From JBCBTD01 sp039818825 (GTDB taxonomy: Bacteria; Pseudomonadota; Alphaproteobacteria; Geminicoccales; Geminicoccaceae): DNA of 64,000 nucleotides. A model generated the notes under the pieces. That model did not search any database. It was not told where the DNA came from and was given only the letters and a program-made list of their open reading frames with translations. The stretch spans positions 1-64,000 of the forward strand of contig JBCBTD010000013.1 of the NCBI GenBank assembly GCA_039818825.1, in the 5' to 3' direction. The position numbers and the translations under genes are program-made. Every line of letters begins with the position of its first letter. Within the stretch, counting starts at the first letter, position 1. Below are positions 32,023 through 41,497 of this stretch, in pieces.

Positions 32023-32526
32023 TCAGGCGGCGTGCGCCACCAGCACCTTCTCCAGCTTCACGGTCGCCTGTTCCTCGTCGGTGCGGTCGATCGCCGCAAC
32101 CTCGCGGGCCAGCCGCTCGAGCGCCGCGCGGTACATCTGCCGTTCGCTGTAGGACTGCTCCTGGTCCTCTGCCTTGTGCAGCTCGCGCACCACCTCGGCG
32201 ATCGCCACCGGATCGCCCGAGTTGATCTTCGCTTCGTACTCCTGCGCGCGCCGGCTCCACATGACCGAGCGCCGCGGCCGGATCTTCGTCTTCAGGGTCT
32301 CCAGCGCCGAATGGATCTTCTCCTTCGACGACAGCTTGCGCATGCCCGATTTCGCGACCTTGTCGACCGGCACCCGGAGGATCAAACGGTCCTGCTCGAA
32401 GGAGACGACGTACATCTCGAGGTCGATGCCTGCGATCGTCTCTTTTTCGACCGCTGTGATCCGGCCCACACCGTGGGACGGATAAACGATGTAGTCACCT
32501 GCAGCGAACGCCAGTTTCTTGGTCAT
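32023..32526 (-). CDS. CarD-family transcriptional regulator
   Basis: A 167-residue CarD/CdnL-type protein. The N-terminal Tudor-like RNAP-interaction domain has FAAGDYIVYPSHGVGRITAVEK, followed by YVVSFEQDRLILRVPVDKV; the C-terminal half is helical with RRSVMWSRRAQEYEAKINSG. CarD proteins bind the RNA polymerase beta subunit and stabilise open promoter complexes, especially at rRNA promoters. The ATG at 32526 is preceded by GGAATGGAG, which is part of a leader hairpin. fdxA lies upstream on the same strand. Confidence 0.92.
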   Translation of the reverse strand: MTKKLAFAAGDYIVYPSHGVGRITAVEKETIAGIDLEMYVVSFEQDRLILRVPVDKVAKSGMRKLSSKEKIHSALETLKTKIRPRRSVMWSRRAQEYEAKINSGDPVAIAEVVRELHKAEDQEQSYSERQMYRAALERLAREVAAIDRTDEEQATVKLEKVLVAHAA

Positions 32527-32533
32527 ACAGACT

Positions 32534-32562
32534 CCATTCCCAGTCAGCCCGATCAGGAATGG
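32534..32562 (-). promoter_or_regulatory. carD leader hairpin covering the ribosome-binding site
   Basis: CCATTCC (32534–32540) and GGAATGG (32556–32562) are perfect complements with a 15-base loop. In the minus-strand mRNA the 3' arm contains the GGAATGG that begins the carD SD region, 7 bases before the ATG, so folding would hide it. A translational switch is possible. Confidence 0.4.
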
Positions 32563-32761
32563 CGAGACGCGGCGCAAAGCGAGGGCTGCGAGCCGTTACC
32601 GACTCACCCGAACCTCGATCATGCTCATTACCCTAGGAACCGATGACGGTCCGCCATGGGGTCAGGTGCGACTCGTCACCCTCGCTCGATCGGCAACCAC
32701 TCAAGGACCGTGAACCTACCACGAAATCGTCAACAAAGCCACACAAACTGTCCTAAAAGGG

Positions 32762-33103
32762 TCAGTTGCCCTCGCCACCCGCCGGGTCGAAGAACTTCTC
32801 GAACTTGCCCGATACGCCCTGATAGGTCTCGGCGTCGGTCGGCGCGTCACCTTTCCGGGTGATGTTCGGCCAAGCGCCCATGCCGTACTTCCGATTGAGC
32901 TCTAGCCACTTCTCGGCTTCGGGCTCAGTATCGGGCAGAATCGCCTCAGCTGGGCATTCCGGCTCGCAGACGCCACAGTCGATGCACTCGTCCGGGTTGA
33001 TCACCAGCATGTTGGCCCCCTCGTAAAAACAGTCGACGGGGCAGACCTCGACGCAATCCATGTACTTGCAGCGAATGCACGCTTCGGTGACGACGTAGGT
33101 CAT
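32762..33103 (-). CDS. fdxA: 7Fe ferredoxin FdxA
   Basis: A 113-residue ferredoxin with one 3Fe-4S and one 4Fe-4S cluster. The N-terminal cysteines are Cys9, Cys12, Cys17, Cys21 (CVEVCPVDC) and Cys25; the second set is DECIDCGVCEPECP (Cys40, 43, 46, 50). The C-terminal extension ending in PNITRKGDAPTDAE is typical of FdxA. It transfers electrons in the cytoplasm. Pairing with carD is conserved in alphaproteobacteria. The 235-base gap to carD holds no other gene. Confidence 0.95.
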   Translation of the reverse strand: MTYVVTEACIRCKYMDCVEVCPVDCFYEGANMLVINPDECIDCGVCEPECPAEAILPDTEPEAEKWLELNRKYGMGAWPNITRKGDAPTDAETYQGVSGKFEKFFDPAGGEGN

Positions 33104-33204
33104 GCGGCGCTGTCCCTTCTCACGATATGCCCGTGGGATGTATCCCCAGGCGCAGGCGGTGTGAAGGCGACCGAAAGGCTCGTGGCTGCGGCGTCGGCGC
33201 GCGG

Positions 33205-34968
33205 TCAGCGGCGCCCGAACAAGCGTTCGAGGTCGCTTCGATCCAAGCGGATCCAAGTCGGCCGGCCATGGTTGCATTGCCCGCTGTTGGGCGTGCGCTC
33301 CATGGTCCGCAGCAACGCGTCCATCTCCTCACGCTGCAAGCGCCGACCGGAGCGAACGCTGCCATGGCAGGCGATCCGCGCGCACAGCCGGTGCAGACGT
33401 TCGACGATGGCGGTGCTCTCGCTGTCCTCGGCGAGGTCGTTGGCAACGTCGCGCAGCAGTGCCTCGGCATCGGCATGCGCCAGCGGCGCCGGCAGGGCGC
33501 GAACCAAGACGGCGGCCCGGCCGAACCGCTCCAGCTCGAGGCCGAGCCGGGCAAGGGTCGGCACCGCATCGACCAGCCGCTCGACGTCCTCGGCCGCGAT
33601 CTCGACCACCACCGGCAACAACAGCGCCTGGCTGGCGACGCCGTCCTCGAGTTCGGCCTTCAGCCGCTCGTAGACGATGCGCTCGTGCGCCGCGTGCATG
33701 TCCACGAGGACGACACCGTCCTCGGCCTCGGCGACGATGTAGGTGCCGTGGAGCTGCGCCCGCGCCGCGCCAAGCGGACCCTCCGCACTGGTCCCGGTCA
33801 GCGCCGGTGCCTCGACCACAGGCTCCGCCACAGGCCCTGGAGGCGCCGCCGGGGCAAAGGGTGCTCGATCCTCGGCGAGGCCGATGCTCGTGGTCGTCGG
33901 CCGGCTCGGCCAAGCGCTGCCGCGCGCCGGTTCCGCTCGCCAAGCGCCGAGGGCCGCCTGGCTGACCGTCGCGGCCGTCCGTTGACCCTCGGCGTTCAGC
34001 CCGCGCTTCAGCGCGCCCACCACGAGACCACGAACACCACCCGGGTCGCGGAAACGGACCTCGGCCTTCGCCGGATGGACGTTGACGTCGACCGCCGCCG
34101 GCGCGACATCGAGCCACAACACGGCGACAGGCTGCCGATCGTGGAACACCAGGTCCTGATACGCCGCTCGAAGGGCTCCGTGCAGCAAGCGATCGGCGAC
34201 CGGGCGACCGTTGACGACGAACCACTGCTGGCGAGCCGTCCGCGCCGATGCCGTCGGCAGGGCACACAGCGCGAACAATGCCACGTCGTCACGGGCGGCT
34301 TCGATCACCACGGCATCGTGGAGCGGCGCACCGACGATCGCCTGGGCACGGTCCTGGCGTGAGCCGGCTGGCGGCACGTCGAGCAGGGTGCGCCCGTCAT
34401 GGCCGACGCTCAACGCGACGCCAGGATGGGCCAGGGCCAAACGCCGGGCGACATCGAGCGATGCCTGCACTTCAGCGCGGTCAGAGCGGAGGAATTTGAG
34501 CCGCGCCGGGGTCGCGACGAACAAGTCCTCGACGCGAACGTCGGTGCCGACACTGCCGGCGGCGGGACGGACCGGCCCGATCGAGCCGCCGTCGACACGG
34601 AGGCTCCAGCCATGCTCGGCGTCGGCGGTTCGGGTGGTGACCGACAGCCGACTGACCGCGGCGATCGACGGCAATGCTTCGCCACGGAAACCGAGGAAAC
34701 GCAACTGCAACAGATCGTCGTCGGGCAGCTTCGACGTGGCGTGACGAGCGACGGCAAGCGCCAGCGCCTCGTCGGTCATGCCGTCGCCGTCGTCGACCAC
34801 GCGGATGAGGCTCCGGCCGGCATCGGCCAAGTCGACCGTCACACGTCCGGCGCCAGCGTCGACGGCGTTCTCGACCAATTCCTTCACGACCGCCGCCGGC
34901 CGTTCGACCACCTCGCCCGCGGCGATGCGATCGACGAGAACCGGTGGCAGAACGCGGATCGTCGCCAA
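33205..34968 (-). CDS. mutL: DNA mismatch repair protein MutL
   Basis: MutL couples mismatch recognition by MutS to strand removal. The 587-residue protein has the GHKL ATPase domain (Glu30 with LVENAVDAGA, VVDDGDGM at 58–64, GFRGEAL at 93–99), VDVNVHPAKAEVRF at 293–306, a Pro-rich linker (about 345–395) and a C-terminal endonuclease domain: DMHAAHERIVYE at 423–434, CHGSVRSG and CNHGRPTW. In the DQHA(X)2E(X)4E endonuclease motif Gln is replaced by Met424. The TTG at 34968 gives the normal N-terminus. It is the last gene of the ribF–ileS operon, 12 bases after the second M16 gene. Confidence 0.94.
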   Translation of the reverse strand: MATIRVLPPVLVDRIAAGEVVERPAAVVKELVENAVDAGAGRVTVDLADAGRSLIRVVDDGDGMTDEALALAVARHATSKLPDDDLLQLRFLGFRGEALPSIAAVSRLSVTTRTADAEHGWSLRVDGGSIGPVRPAAGSVGTDVRVEDLFVATPARLKFLRSDRAEVQASLDVARRLALAHPGVALSVGHDGRTLLDVPPAGSRQDRAQAIVGAPLHDAVVIEAARDDVALFALCALPTASARTARQQWFVVNGRPVADRLLHGALRAAYQDLVFHDRQPVAVLWLDVAPAAVDVNVHPAKAEVRFRDPGGVRGLVVGALKRGLNAEGQRTAATVSQAALGAWRAEPARGSAWPSRPTTTSIGLAEDRAPFAPAAPPGPVAEPVVEAPALTGTSAEGPLGAARAQLHGTYIVAEAEDGVVLVDMHAAHERIVYERLKAELEDGVASQALLLPVVVEIAAEDVERLVDAVPTLARLGLELERFGRAAVLVRALPAPLAHADAEALLRDVANDLAEDSESTAIVERLHRLCARIACHGSVRSGRRLQREEMDALLRTMERTPNSGQCNHGRPTWIRLDRSDLERLFGRR

Positions 34969-34980
34969 TGCCGGCGGCGG

Positions 34981-36297
34981 CTAGCCGTCGAGGCCTTGGG
35001 GATCGCCGACGACGACGACGAGGAGGTCGTCGGGGTCGAGCAACTCCCGCGTCACGCGCTTCACGTCTTCGAGCGTGACCGCATCGATCAGCGTGTTCCG
35101 TCGTTCGAGATAGTCGACGTCGAGGCCGAGCACCGCCATGCCGCGTAGCATGCCGGCCACCTGGGCGTTACTGGTGAGCCGCAAGGGGAACGACCCGGTG
35201 AGGAACGTGCGTGCGCCCTCCAGATCGTCCTCGGTGACGTCGCCAGCAGCGAGGCGGGCGACCTCCTGACGGATCAGACGCACGCTCTCGGCAACATCCT
35301 CGTTGTTGGTCGCGACCCCACCGGTCCAGAGCGGGCTCAGATCGGTCGGCAGCAGGTAGCTGTAGGCTGAGTAGGCGAGACCACGCTTCTCCCGGATTTC
35401 CTTCAAGAGCCGCGACTGGAAGCCACCACCACCGAGAATGTAGTTGGCAACGTGGGCGGCGTAGTAGTCGGGATCGGTCCGGCTGACGCCGCCCTGCCCG
35501 AACATGACCACGCTCTGCGGCACTGGTTGCGAAACCACGACCGTGGAGCCCAGCACCGGCGTCACCGGCTCGGCCCCCGAGGTCGGCCCCTCGGCCGGGA
35601 GGTCGCCGAACACGTCGTCCAACACAGTCGCGAGCTCGTCGGCGGTGATGTCGCCGGCGACGCCGATGCGCAGCTTGTCGCGCGTCAGCTGGCGGTCGAC
35701 GAAGCCGACGAGGTCGTCCCGACCGAGCGCCGCGACGGTCGCCAACGAGCCTCGGTCGCTGACGCCGTAGCTGTGATCCGGAAAGGCCGTGGCGAAGAAG
35801 GTCTCGCGGGCGACGGTGCCGGGATCGGTCGAGCGGCGGTTGATCACCGCCATGACCTGCGCCCGGACCCGCTCGATCGGTTCGGCGTCGAAACGCACTT
35901 CGGTCAGCGCCAACCGCGTGAGGTCGAAAGCGAGCTCCTTGTTGACGGTCAACGTCCGCAGATCGCCAACGAAGGCGTCACGGTCGGCGTTGAAGCTGAG
36001 CTGGATGGCGTTGTCCTCGAGCGCGGTCCGGAAGGCCAGGCTGTCGAGCTCGCCGGCGCCCTCATCGAGCAGCGCCGCGGTCATTTGCGCCAGACCGGCC
36101 TGCTCGGCGGTCTCGAATTGGGTCCCGCCTTTGAAGGCGAACGACATGGCGATCAGTGGGACGCTCGGTTCGTGCAGCAGATAGGCCTCGATGCCGAGAT
36201 CGCTGACCACCCGTTCGACGTTGGCCGCCGCCGTGGCGGGCGCTGCGGCCAGAAGGAGCGCACCGCTCACCAGGGCGCCCATGAGGATCGTGCGCAT
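34981..36297 (-). CDS. M16-family protein lacking the zinc motif (non-catalytic partner)
   Basis: A 438-residue M16 (pitrilysin-like) protein with a signal peptide (LVSGALLLAAAPATAAA). The normal HxxEH site is absent: the equivalent region reads GGTQFETAEQAGLAQMTAAL. It keeps the substrate-binding C-terminal motif KEIREKRGLAYSAYSYL. Such subunits pair with an active M16 partner, here the gene immediately upstream. Together they are probably a periplasmic peptidase; substrate unknown. It starts four bases after the partner gene ends. Confidence 0.87.
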   Translation of the reverse strand: MRTILMGALVSGALLLAAAPATAAANVERVVSDLGIEAYLLHEPSVPLIAMSFAFKGGTQFETAEQAGLAQMTAALLDEGAGELDSLAFRTALEDNAIQLSFNADRDAFVGDLRTLTVNKELAFDLTRLALTEVRFDAEPIERVRAQVMAVINRRSTDPGTVARETFFATAFPDHSYGVSDRGSLATVAALGRDDLVGFVDRQLTRDKLRIGVAGDITADELATVLDDVFGDLPAEGPTSGAEPVTPVLGSTVVVSQPVPQSVVMFGQGGVSRTDPDYYAAHVANYILGGGGFQSRLLKEIREKRGLAYSAYSYLLPTDLSPLWTGGVATNNEDVAESVRLIRQEVARLAAGDVTEDDLEGARTFLTGSFPLRLTSNAQVAGMLRGMAVLGLDVDYLERRNTLIDAVTLEDVKRVTRELLDPDDLLVVVVGDPQGLDG

Positions 36298-36301
36298 CGG
36301 C

Positions 36302-37651
36302 TCACCCGGTCTCCCCTTCCTGCGGTGGCGTCTGCAGCCACCCGGTCACCGACCGCTCCGGCAACAGCACGTCGCGCGCCGCCTGATTGACCTGATCCGT
36401 GGTCAGCAGACCGATTCGCTCCGGCCACTGCTCCACATCGTCGATCGTGAGGCCGGTGGTCAGCGCCGAACCGATGATCCGCGCGGCACCAGACAGGCTG
36501 TCCTGAGCATAGACCGCCTCGGCCTGCATCCGCCGTTTGGCACGCTCGACCTCGTCGTCGGTCAAGCCGTCGCGAAGCGCTTCCGCCAACACCTCGTCGA
36601 GCGCCGCTTCCAGCTCGGCCAGGCTCACCCCCTGCCGCGGCGTCGCGTAGACGCGAAAGCTCGTGTCGTCCAATGCCGTCCCTCGATAAAACGCGCCGGC
36701 GTTCGACGCCAGCGCCCGCTCGACCACCAACTCGCGGTAAAGCCTGCTGGTCGAGCCGCTGCCCAGCACCTCGGCGAAGAGGTCGAGCGCATGGGCCTTC
36801 TCCCAGCCGGCAAGTCGCTGGCTCGGCGCAAGATAGGCGCGGCTCAAGCTCGGCTGGCGCACCTGCGGGTCCTCGAGCACGATCCGGCGGGCAACCGCGG
36901 CGGGCGGCTCCTTGAGGCGTTCGCGCGTACGGACGTCGCGCGCCGGGATCTTGCCGTAGGTGGCTTCCGCGAGCGGCCGCACTTCCTCGGCATCGATGTC
37001 ACCGACGACGATCAGAACGGCGTTGTTGGGCGCATACCACGCGTCATAGAAAGCTTCGGCGTCGGCGCGATCGTAGGTCTCCATCTCGTGGAACCAGCCG
37101 ATCACCGGATCGCCATAGGGGTGATTGAGGTAGAGCGCTGCGCTCATCTGCTCAGCGAGCCGGGCCGACGGGTTGTTGTCGACCACCGAGCGGCGCTCCT
37201 CGAGCACGACGTCGCGCTCCGGTAGCACCAGATCGTCGGTCAAGCGGAGATGAGCCATGCGGTCGGCCTCCATCTCCATCACCAGACCCAGCCGGTCGCG
37301 GGCGATGTTTTGGAAGTAGGCGGTGAAATCGGCCGAGGTCATGGCGTTCTCGGTCCCGCCGTTGCGCGCCACCAGCCGCGAAAACTCACCCGGCTCCCGA
37401 TTGTCGGTGCCCTTGAACATCAGGTGTTCGACGAAGTGCGGCAGGCCTGACTTGCCTTGCGGGCTGTCGGCGCTGCCGACACGGTACCAGACCCAGTGGC
37501 TGACGACCGGCGCGCGCCGGTTGGTCACGACCACCACGTCCATGCCGTTGTCGAGGGTGAAGCGCTCGGGCGAGAACATCTTCGCCGCGCTGGGCGATGT
37601 CAGCGCGGCACCGGCGAGGGCGGTGGCGAGGAGCAGCGAGGTCAAGCGCAT
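36302..37651 (-). CDS. M16-family zinc metalloprotease (active subunit)
   Basis: A 449-residue pitrilysin-like protease with a signal peptide (LLLATALAGAALTSPSAA). The inverted zinc motif HFVEH is at 72–76 (His72, Glu75, His76), with the distal glutamate expected in ERDVVLEERR. FKGT and NGGTENAMTS follow as usual. It cleaves peptides in the periplasm, likely together with the downstream inactive partner. It overlaps the DUF3035 gene stop by one base (TGATG) and belongs to the long ribF operon. Confidence 0.92.
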   Translation of the reverse strand: MRLTSLLLATALAGAALTSPSAAKMFSPERFTLDNGMDVVVVTNRRAPVVSHWVWYRVGSADSPQGKSGLPHFVEHLMFKGTDNREPGEFSRLVARNGGTENAMTSADFTAYFQNIARDRLGLVMEMEADRMAHLRLTDDLVLPERDVVLEERRSVVDNNPSARLAEQMSAALYLNHPYGDPVIGWFHEMETYDRADAEAFYDAWYAPNNAVLIVVGDIDAEEVRPLAEATYGKIPARDVRTRERLKEPPAAVARRIVLEDPQVRQPSLSRAYLAPSQRLAGWEKAHALDLFAEVLGSGSTSRLYRELVVERALASNAGAFYRGTALDDTSFRVYATPRQGVSLAELEAALDEVLAEALRDGLTDDEVERAKRRMQAEAVYAQDSLSGAARIIGSALTTGLTIDDVEQWPERIGLLTTDQVNQAARDVLLPERSVTGWLQTPPQEGETG

Positions 37652-38208
37652 CAGCCGCCTCCGGTCGGGGGCAAGGGTTGGGACGAGAGGCGAACGCTGC
37701 GAACGTTGATGCCGGCCGCAGCTAGCCGTTCGGCCTCGGCCCTGGCGTCGAGCGGGTCACGCTCGGCCCGCTCCAGCCGCCGCCTCTGGAAATCCAAGAT
37801 GAACCAGAAACGTCCCGTATCCAGTCCTGCCTGCCCAACGGTTTCTTCGGCGACGATGTTGCGGATGTCCGGCTCCACCGGTCCCGCGGCGGCGACCAGC
37901 GCCTGCTGGCCCGGGGTCGGTGGCGCGCTCGGGATCGCCTCGCCGGTCAGGGCCACCTGCGCCTGCTCGCGGGTGGTTGCTTCGAGCGCCGGAGGCGCAC
38001 CGGGTTCCGGGGGCCTCAGGCGGAAGTCGGGAGGCAGCACGAGCGGCGGCCGCTGGACGACCTGGAACTCGTCCGGAGACCGCCGGCCCAGCCCCAACGC
38101 GTCGCCAACGCTCTCGCCGCCGCAGCCCGTCAACGCGAAGGCGGACAGGACCACGACGACAGCGACGAAGCGACGCGGGCGGCGGACGTAGAACATGGTC
38201 CCGCTCAT
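37651..38208 (-). CDS. DUF3035 lipoprotein
   Basis: A 185-residue lipoprotein. The lipobox LTGC lies near residue 28 after a hydrophobic stretch, so the mature protein is probably anchored by lipid. SPDEFQVVQRPPLVLPPDF is the DUF3035 signature, found in many alphaproteobacteria, followed by a Pro/Glu-rich part and a basic C-terminus. Function unknown. The ATG at 38208 overlaps the lspA stop (ATGA), which is notable because LspA itself processes lipoproteins. A second ATG at 38196 is possible. Confidence 0.85.
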   Translation of the reverse strand: MSGTMFYVRRPRRFVAVVVVLSAFALTGCGGESVGDALGLGRRSPDEFQVVQRPPLVLPPDFRLRPPEPGAPPALEATTREQAQVALTGEAIPSAPPTPGQQALVAAAGPVEPDIRNIVAEETVGQAGLDTGRFWFILDFQRRRLERAERDPLDARAEAERLAAAGINVRSVRLSSQPLPPTGGG

Positions 38209-38678
38209 GTAGAGGTCACCCGCGGAGGCCACAAGCCATCGAGCACCAGCAGGGCGGCGCCGACGACGATCGCACTGTCGGCGACGTTGAACGCCGGCCA
38301 GTGCCAGCCGGCCGCGTGGAAGTCGAGGAAATCGACCACCGCGCCGTGCAGGACCCGATCGATGGCGTTGCCGAGCGCGCCAGCGATGACCAGCACCAGC
38401 CCCCAGCGCTGCGCCGGCCCGTGCTCGCCCGTGGCCAACCACCACGCCAACGCAGCCGCGACCGCGCCGGCGAGGGCCGTCAGCAGCCAGCGCTGCAGCT
38501 CGCCGTCATTGCCCTGGAACAGCCCGAAGCTGACGCCCTGGTTCCAGACCAGAACCAGGTTGAAGAACGACGCCACCTCACGCGGTACGAGACCGGCGCC
38601 GTGCGACCAGAGGACCAGCCACTTGGTCGCCTGGTCGACGACGAGGATCGCGACGACCGCCGCCAAGGAACGCACCAC
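38205..38678 (-). CDS. lspA: Lipoprotein signal peptidase LspA
   Basis: LspA cleaves the signal peptide of prolipoproteins in the inner membrane. The 157-residue protein has four transmembrane helices, DQATKW near the start, FNLVLVWNQGVSFG, and the catalytic aspartates in GNAIDRVLHGAVVDFLDF and FNVADSAI. Open frame extends upstream into ileS, but family length and the GTG at 38678 decide the start; GTG 38675 is next to it. The gene begins 11 bases after the ileS stop on the same strand. Confidence 0.94.
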   Translation of the reverse strand: MVRSLAAVVAILVVDQATKWLVLWSHGAGLVPREVASFFNLVLVWNQGVSFGLFQGNDGELQRWLLTALAGAVAAALAWWLATGEHGPAQRWGLVLVIAGALGNAIDRVLHGAVVDFLDFHAAGWHWPAFNVADSAIVVGAALLVLDGLWPPRVTST

Positions 38679-38689
38679 CGAACCGCTGC

Positions 38690-41497
38690 TCAGGCGACGG
38701 CGCGGTGTTCCGCCACCGCGTCCGCGCAACGCGCGCACAAGCCGTCGCCGTCGACGCTCGGGAAGCACTGCCAGCAGCGCGCGCACTTCTCGCCGCTCGC
38801 GAGGCCGGGCACGACCGCGACGCCGGCCACGTCCTCCAGGCGAAACGCGTCCGGCGGTGCCGGGTCAACGCTCAGCGTGATGCCGCTGGTGATGCAGAGT
38901 TCGGCGAAGTTGACGCTTTGCAGAAGGTCGCGGTCGCCCTCGTCGACGTGGACCAGCGGCGCCGCCTCCAACGACGAGCCGATACGCTTGTCGCGCCGCT
39001 CGATCTCCAAGGCACCGGTGACCACCCGCCGGATCTCGCGGAGGCGTTGCCAACAGCCGGCCACGGCGTCGTCCAGCCAGGCCGCGGGTACCGCACGGAA
39101 GTCCTGGAGGTGGATGCTGGCGGCGTCGACGCCGTGGCGGGCCCGCCACGCCTCCTCGGTGGTGAAAACGAGCACCGGCGCCAGCCACCGGACCAGGGTG
39201 TCGAACAGCACGTCGAGCACCGTCCTGGCAGCACGCCGCCGCAGGCTCGACGGCGGATCGCAGTAGAGGACGTCCTTCCTGACGTCGAAGTAGAACGCGG
39301 AAAGCTCGACCGCGCAGAAGTCGTGCAGAGCGCCGTACAGGCGGTCGAAATCGAAGGCGCCGTTGGCCTCGCGAACCTGGCGGTCGAGCCGGACCAGCTC
39401 GCCGAGTACCCAACGCTCCAGCTCCGGCATGTCGGCCGGGTCGACCCGCTCCGTGGCGCCGAACCCGGCGAGATTGCCAAGCAGGTAGCGAAGCGTGTTG
39501 CGTAGCCGTCGATAGGCGTCGGCCTGGCGCTTGAGGATTTCGTCGCCGATCCGGACGTCCTCGGTGAAGTCCGCGGACACCACCCACAAGCGGACGATGT
39601 CGGCACCGTAGGACTTGAGCAGGTCCTGGACCTCGACGCCGTTGCCGAGCGACTTCGACATCTTGCGCCCCTCGGCATCGACGACGAAGCCGTGGGTGAG
39701 AACGGCATCGAACGGTGCGCGACCGCGGGTGCCGCAGCTCTCCAAAAGGCTGGACTGGAACCAACCGCGGTGTTGATCCGAGCCCTCCAGATAGAGCGAT
39801 GCTGGCCAGCGCAGCTCGGACCGCTGTTCCAGCACGGTTGCGTGGGTCGAACCGCTGTCGAACCAGACGTCGAGAATGTCGTCGATCTTCTCGTAGTCGG
39901 CGGCAGCGTAGGCGTTGCCTAGGAAGTCCTGCGGGTCGCGGCTCCACCAGGCGTCGGCCCCTTCCTCGCGAAAGGCTTGGGCGATCCGCGCCGCGACCTC
40001 GGCGTCGCGCAGCACGTCGCCGGTTCCCTTGTGGACGAACACCGCAATCGGCACGCCCCAGGCGCGCTGACGGCTGACGCACCAGTCGGGCCGGCTCTCG
40101 ACCATGCCGCGCAGGCGATTGGCGCCCGCAGCTGGAACGAACCGGGTCGCCGCTATGGCGTCCAAGGCGGTCCGGCGCAGGCCATGGTCGTCGTCCATGG
40201 CGATGAACCACTGGGGTGTCGCACGGAAGATCACCGGTGCCTTGGAGCGCCAACTGTGCGGGTAGCTGTGGACCAGCTTGCCGCGGGCCAACAGCGCGCC
40301 GGCGTCGACCAGTGCCTGGATCACCGGCTCGTGCGCCTCGAACACGTGCAGCCCCTCGAATCCGGGCACTGCAGTCGTGTAGTGCCCGGCTTCGTCGACG
40401 GTGTCCGGCACCTCCAGGCCGTGCAGCGCGCCGAGTTCGAAGTCGTCCGCGCCGTGGCTCGGGGCGATGTGCACGAGTCCGGTGCCCTGCTCGGTAGTGA
40501 CGAAGCCGCCGGCAAGCAGGGGAACGCCGTACTCGTAGCCCTTGCCCCGGAGCGGGTGGGCGACGACCGTGCCCGCGAGATCGCGCCCAGCAAAGGTGGC
40601 GACGGTAGTTGTTGCCGTGATTCCGGCCGCGTCACAAACGTCGTCGACCAGCGCATCGGCGAGCACCAGCCGCTCACCGACGCTGGCGTGGCTGCCTTCG
40701 GCGACTCCAGACACTTCGACCAGCCGGTACGCGAGCGCATCGCCATAGGCCACCGCGCGGTTTGCCGGCATCGTCCAGGGCGTGGTCGTCCAAATGACCA
40801 CCGCTGCTCCCGCCAGCACCGGGTTGGCAGTCTCGACCACTGGAAATCGAACCCAGATGGTGTGCGAGCTGTGGTCATGATACTCGACCTCGGCCTCGGC
40901 CAAGGCGGTCTTCTCGACCACGGACCACATGACCGACTTGTGCCCACGATAAAGCCGGCCACTCATCAAGAACTTGGCCAGCTCCTCGAAAATGCCGGCC
41001 TCGGCGGCGAAGCTCATCGTCGTGTAGGGAGCGGCCCAGTCGCCGAGGACGCCTAGCCGTTGGAACTCGGTCATTTGTACGCGGATCCACTTCTCGGCGT
41101 ACTCGCGGCACTGGCGGCGGAAGGCGACGATCGGAACCTGGTCTTTGTCTTTCCCTTTGGCGCGGTACTGCTGCTCGATGTTCCACTCGATCGGCAGACC
41201 ATGGCAGTCCCAGCCGGGAACGTAGGCCGCGTCTTTGCCGAGCATCTGTTGGCTGCGGTTGACGACGTCCTTCAGGATCTTGTTGAGCGCCGTGCCCATG
41301 TGCAGATGGCCGTTGGCGTAGGGCGGGCCGTCGTGCAGCACGAACCGCTCCCGGTCGGCCGACGCTTCGCGCAGGCGCCGATACAGGTCCTGCTCCGTCC
41401 AGCTCGCCAGAATCTCCGGCTCGCGCTGCGGCAGGTTCGCCTTCATCGCGAACGTGGTTTTCGGCAGGGCAACGGTCGCGCGAAGGTCCTGGGTCAT
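38690..41497 (-). CDS. ileS: Isoleucyl-tRNA synthetase
   Basis: A 935-residue class I synthetase that charges tRNA-Ile and edits Val. The HIGH-type motif is GPPYANGHLHMG (57–68), the editing domain contains TTPWTMPANRAV, and KMSKS appears in GRKMSKSLGNG. The C-terminal zinc site CARCWQC and LCARCAD is present, typical of the bacterial long form. It starts at ATG 41497, overlapping the ribF stop in ATGA, and leads into lspA. Confidence 0.97.
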   Translation of the reverse strand: MTQDLRATVALPKTTFAMKANLPQREPEILASWTEQDLYRRLREASADRERFVLHDGPPYANGHLHMGTALNKILKDVVNRSQQMLGKDAAYVPGWDCHGLPIEWNIEQQYRAKGKDKDQVPIVAFRRQCREYAEKWIRVQMTEFQRLGVLGDWAAPYTTMSFAAEAGIFEELAKFLMSGRLYRGHKSVMWSVVEKTALAEAEVEYHDHSSHTIWVRFPVVETANPVLAGAAVVIWTTTPWTMPANRAVAYGDALAYRLVEVSGVAEGSHASVGERLVLADALVDDVCDAAGITATTTVATFAGRDLAGTVVAHPLRGKGYEYGVPLLAGGFVTTEQGTGLVHIAPSHGADDFELGALHGLEVPDTVDEAGHYTTAVPGFEGLHVFEAHEPVIQALVDAGALLARGKLVHSYPHSWRSKAPVIFRATPQWFIAMDDDHGLRRTALDAIAATRFVPAAGANRLRGMVESRPDWCVSRQRAWGVPIAVFVHKGTGDVLRDAEVAARIAQAFREEGADAWWSRDPQDFLGNAYAAADYEKIDDILDVWFDSGSTHATVLEQRSELRWPASLYLEGSDQHRGWFQSSLLESCGTRGRAPFDAVLTHGFVVDAEGRKMSKSLGNGVEVQDLLKSYGADIVRLWVVSADFTEDVRIGDEILKRQADAYRRLRNTLRYLLGNLAGFGATERVDPADMPELERWVLGELVRLDRQVREANGAFDFDRLYGALHDFCAVELSAFYFDVRKDVLYCDPPSSLRRRAARTVLDVLFDTLVRWLAPVLVFTTEEAWRARHGVDAASIHLQDFRAVPAAWLDDAVAGCWQRLREIRRVVTGALEIERRDKRIGSSLEAAPLVHVDEGDRDLLQSVNFAELCITSGITLSVDPAPPDAFRLEDVAGVAVVPGLASGEKCARCWQCFPSVDGDGLCARCADAVAEHRAVA

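Noticed and set aside
38679..38786. N-terminal extension of LspA
   Set aside because: It overlaps ileS, is Arg-rich, and lies outside the normal LspA length.
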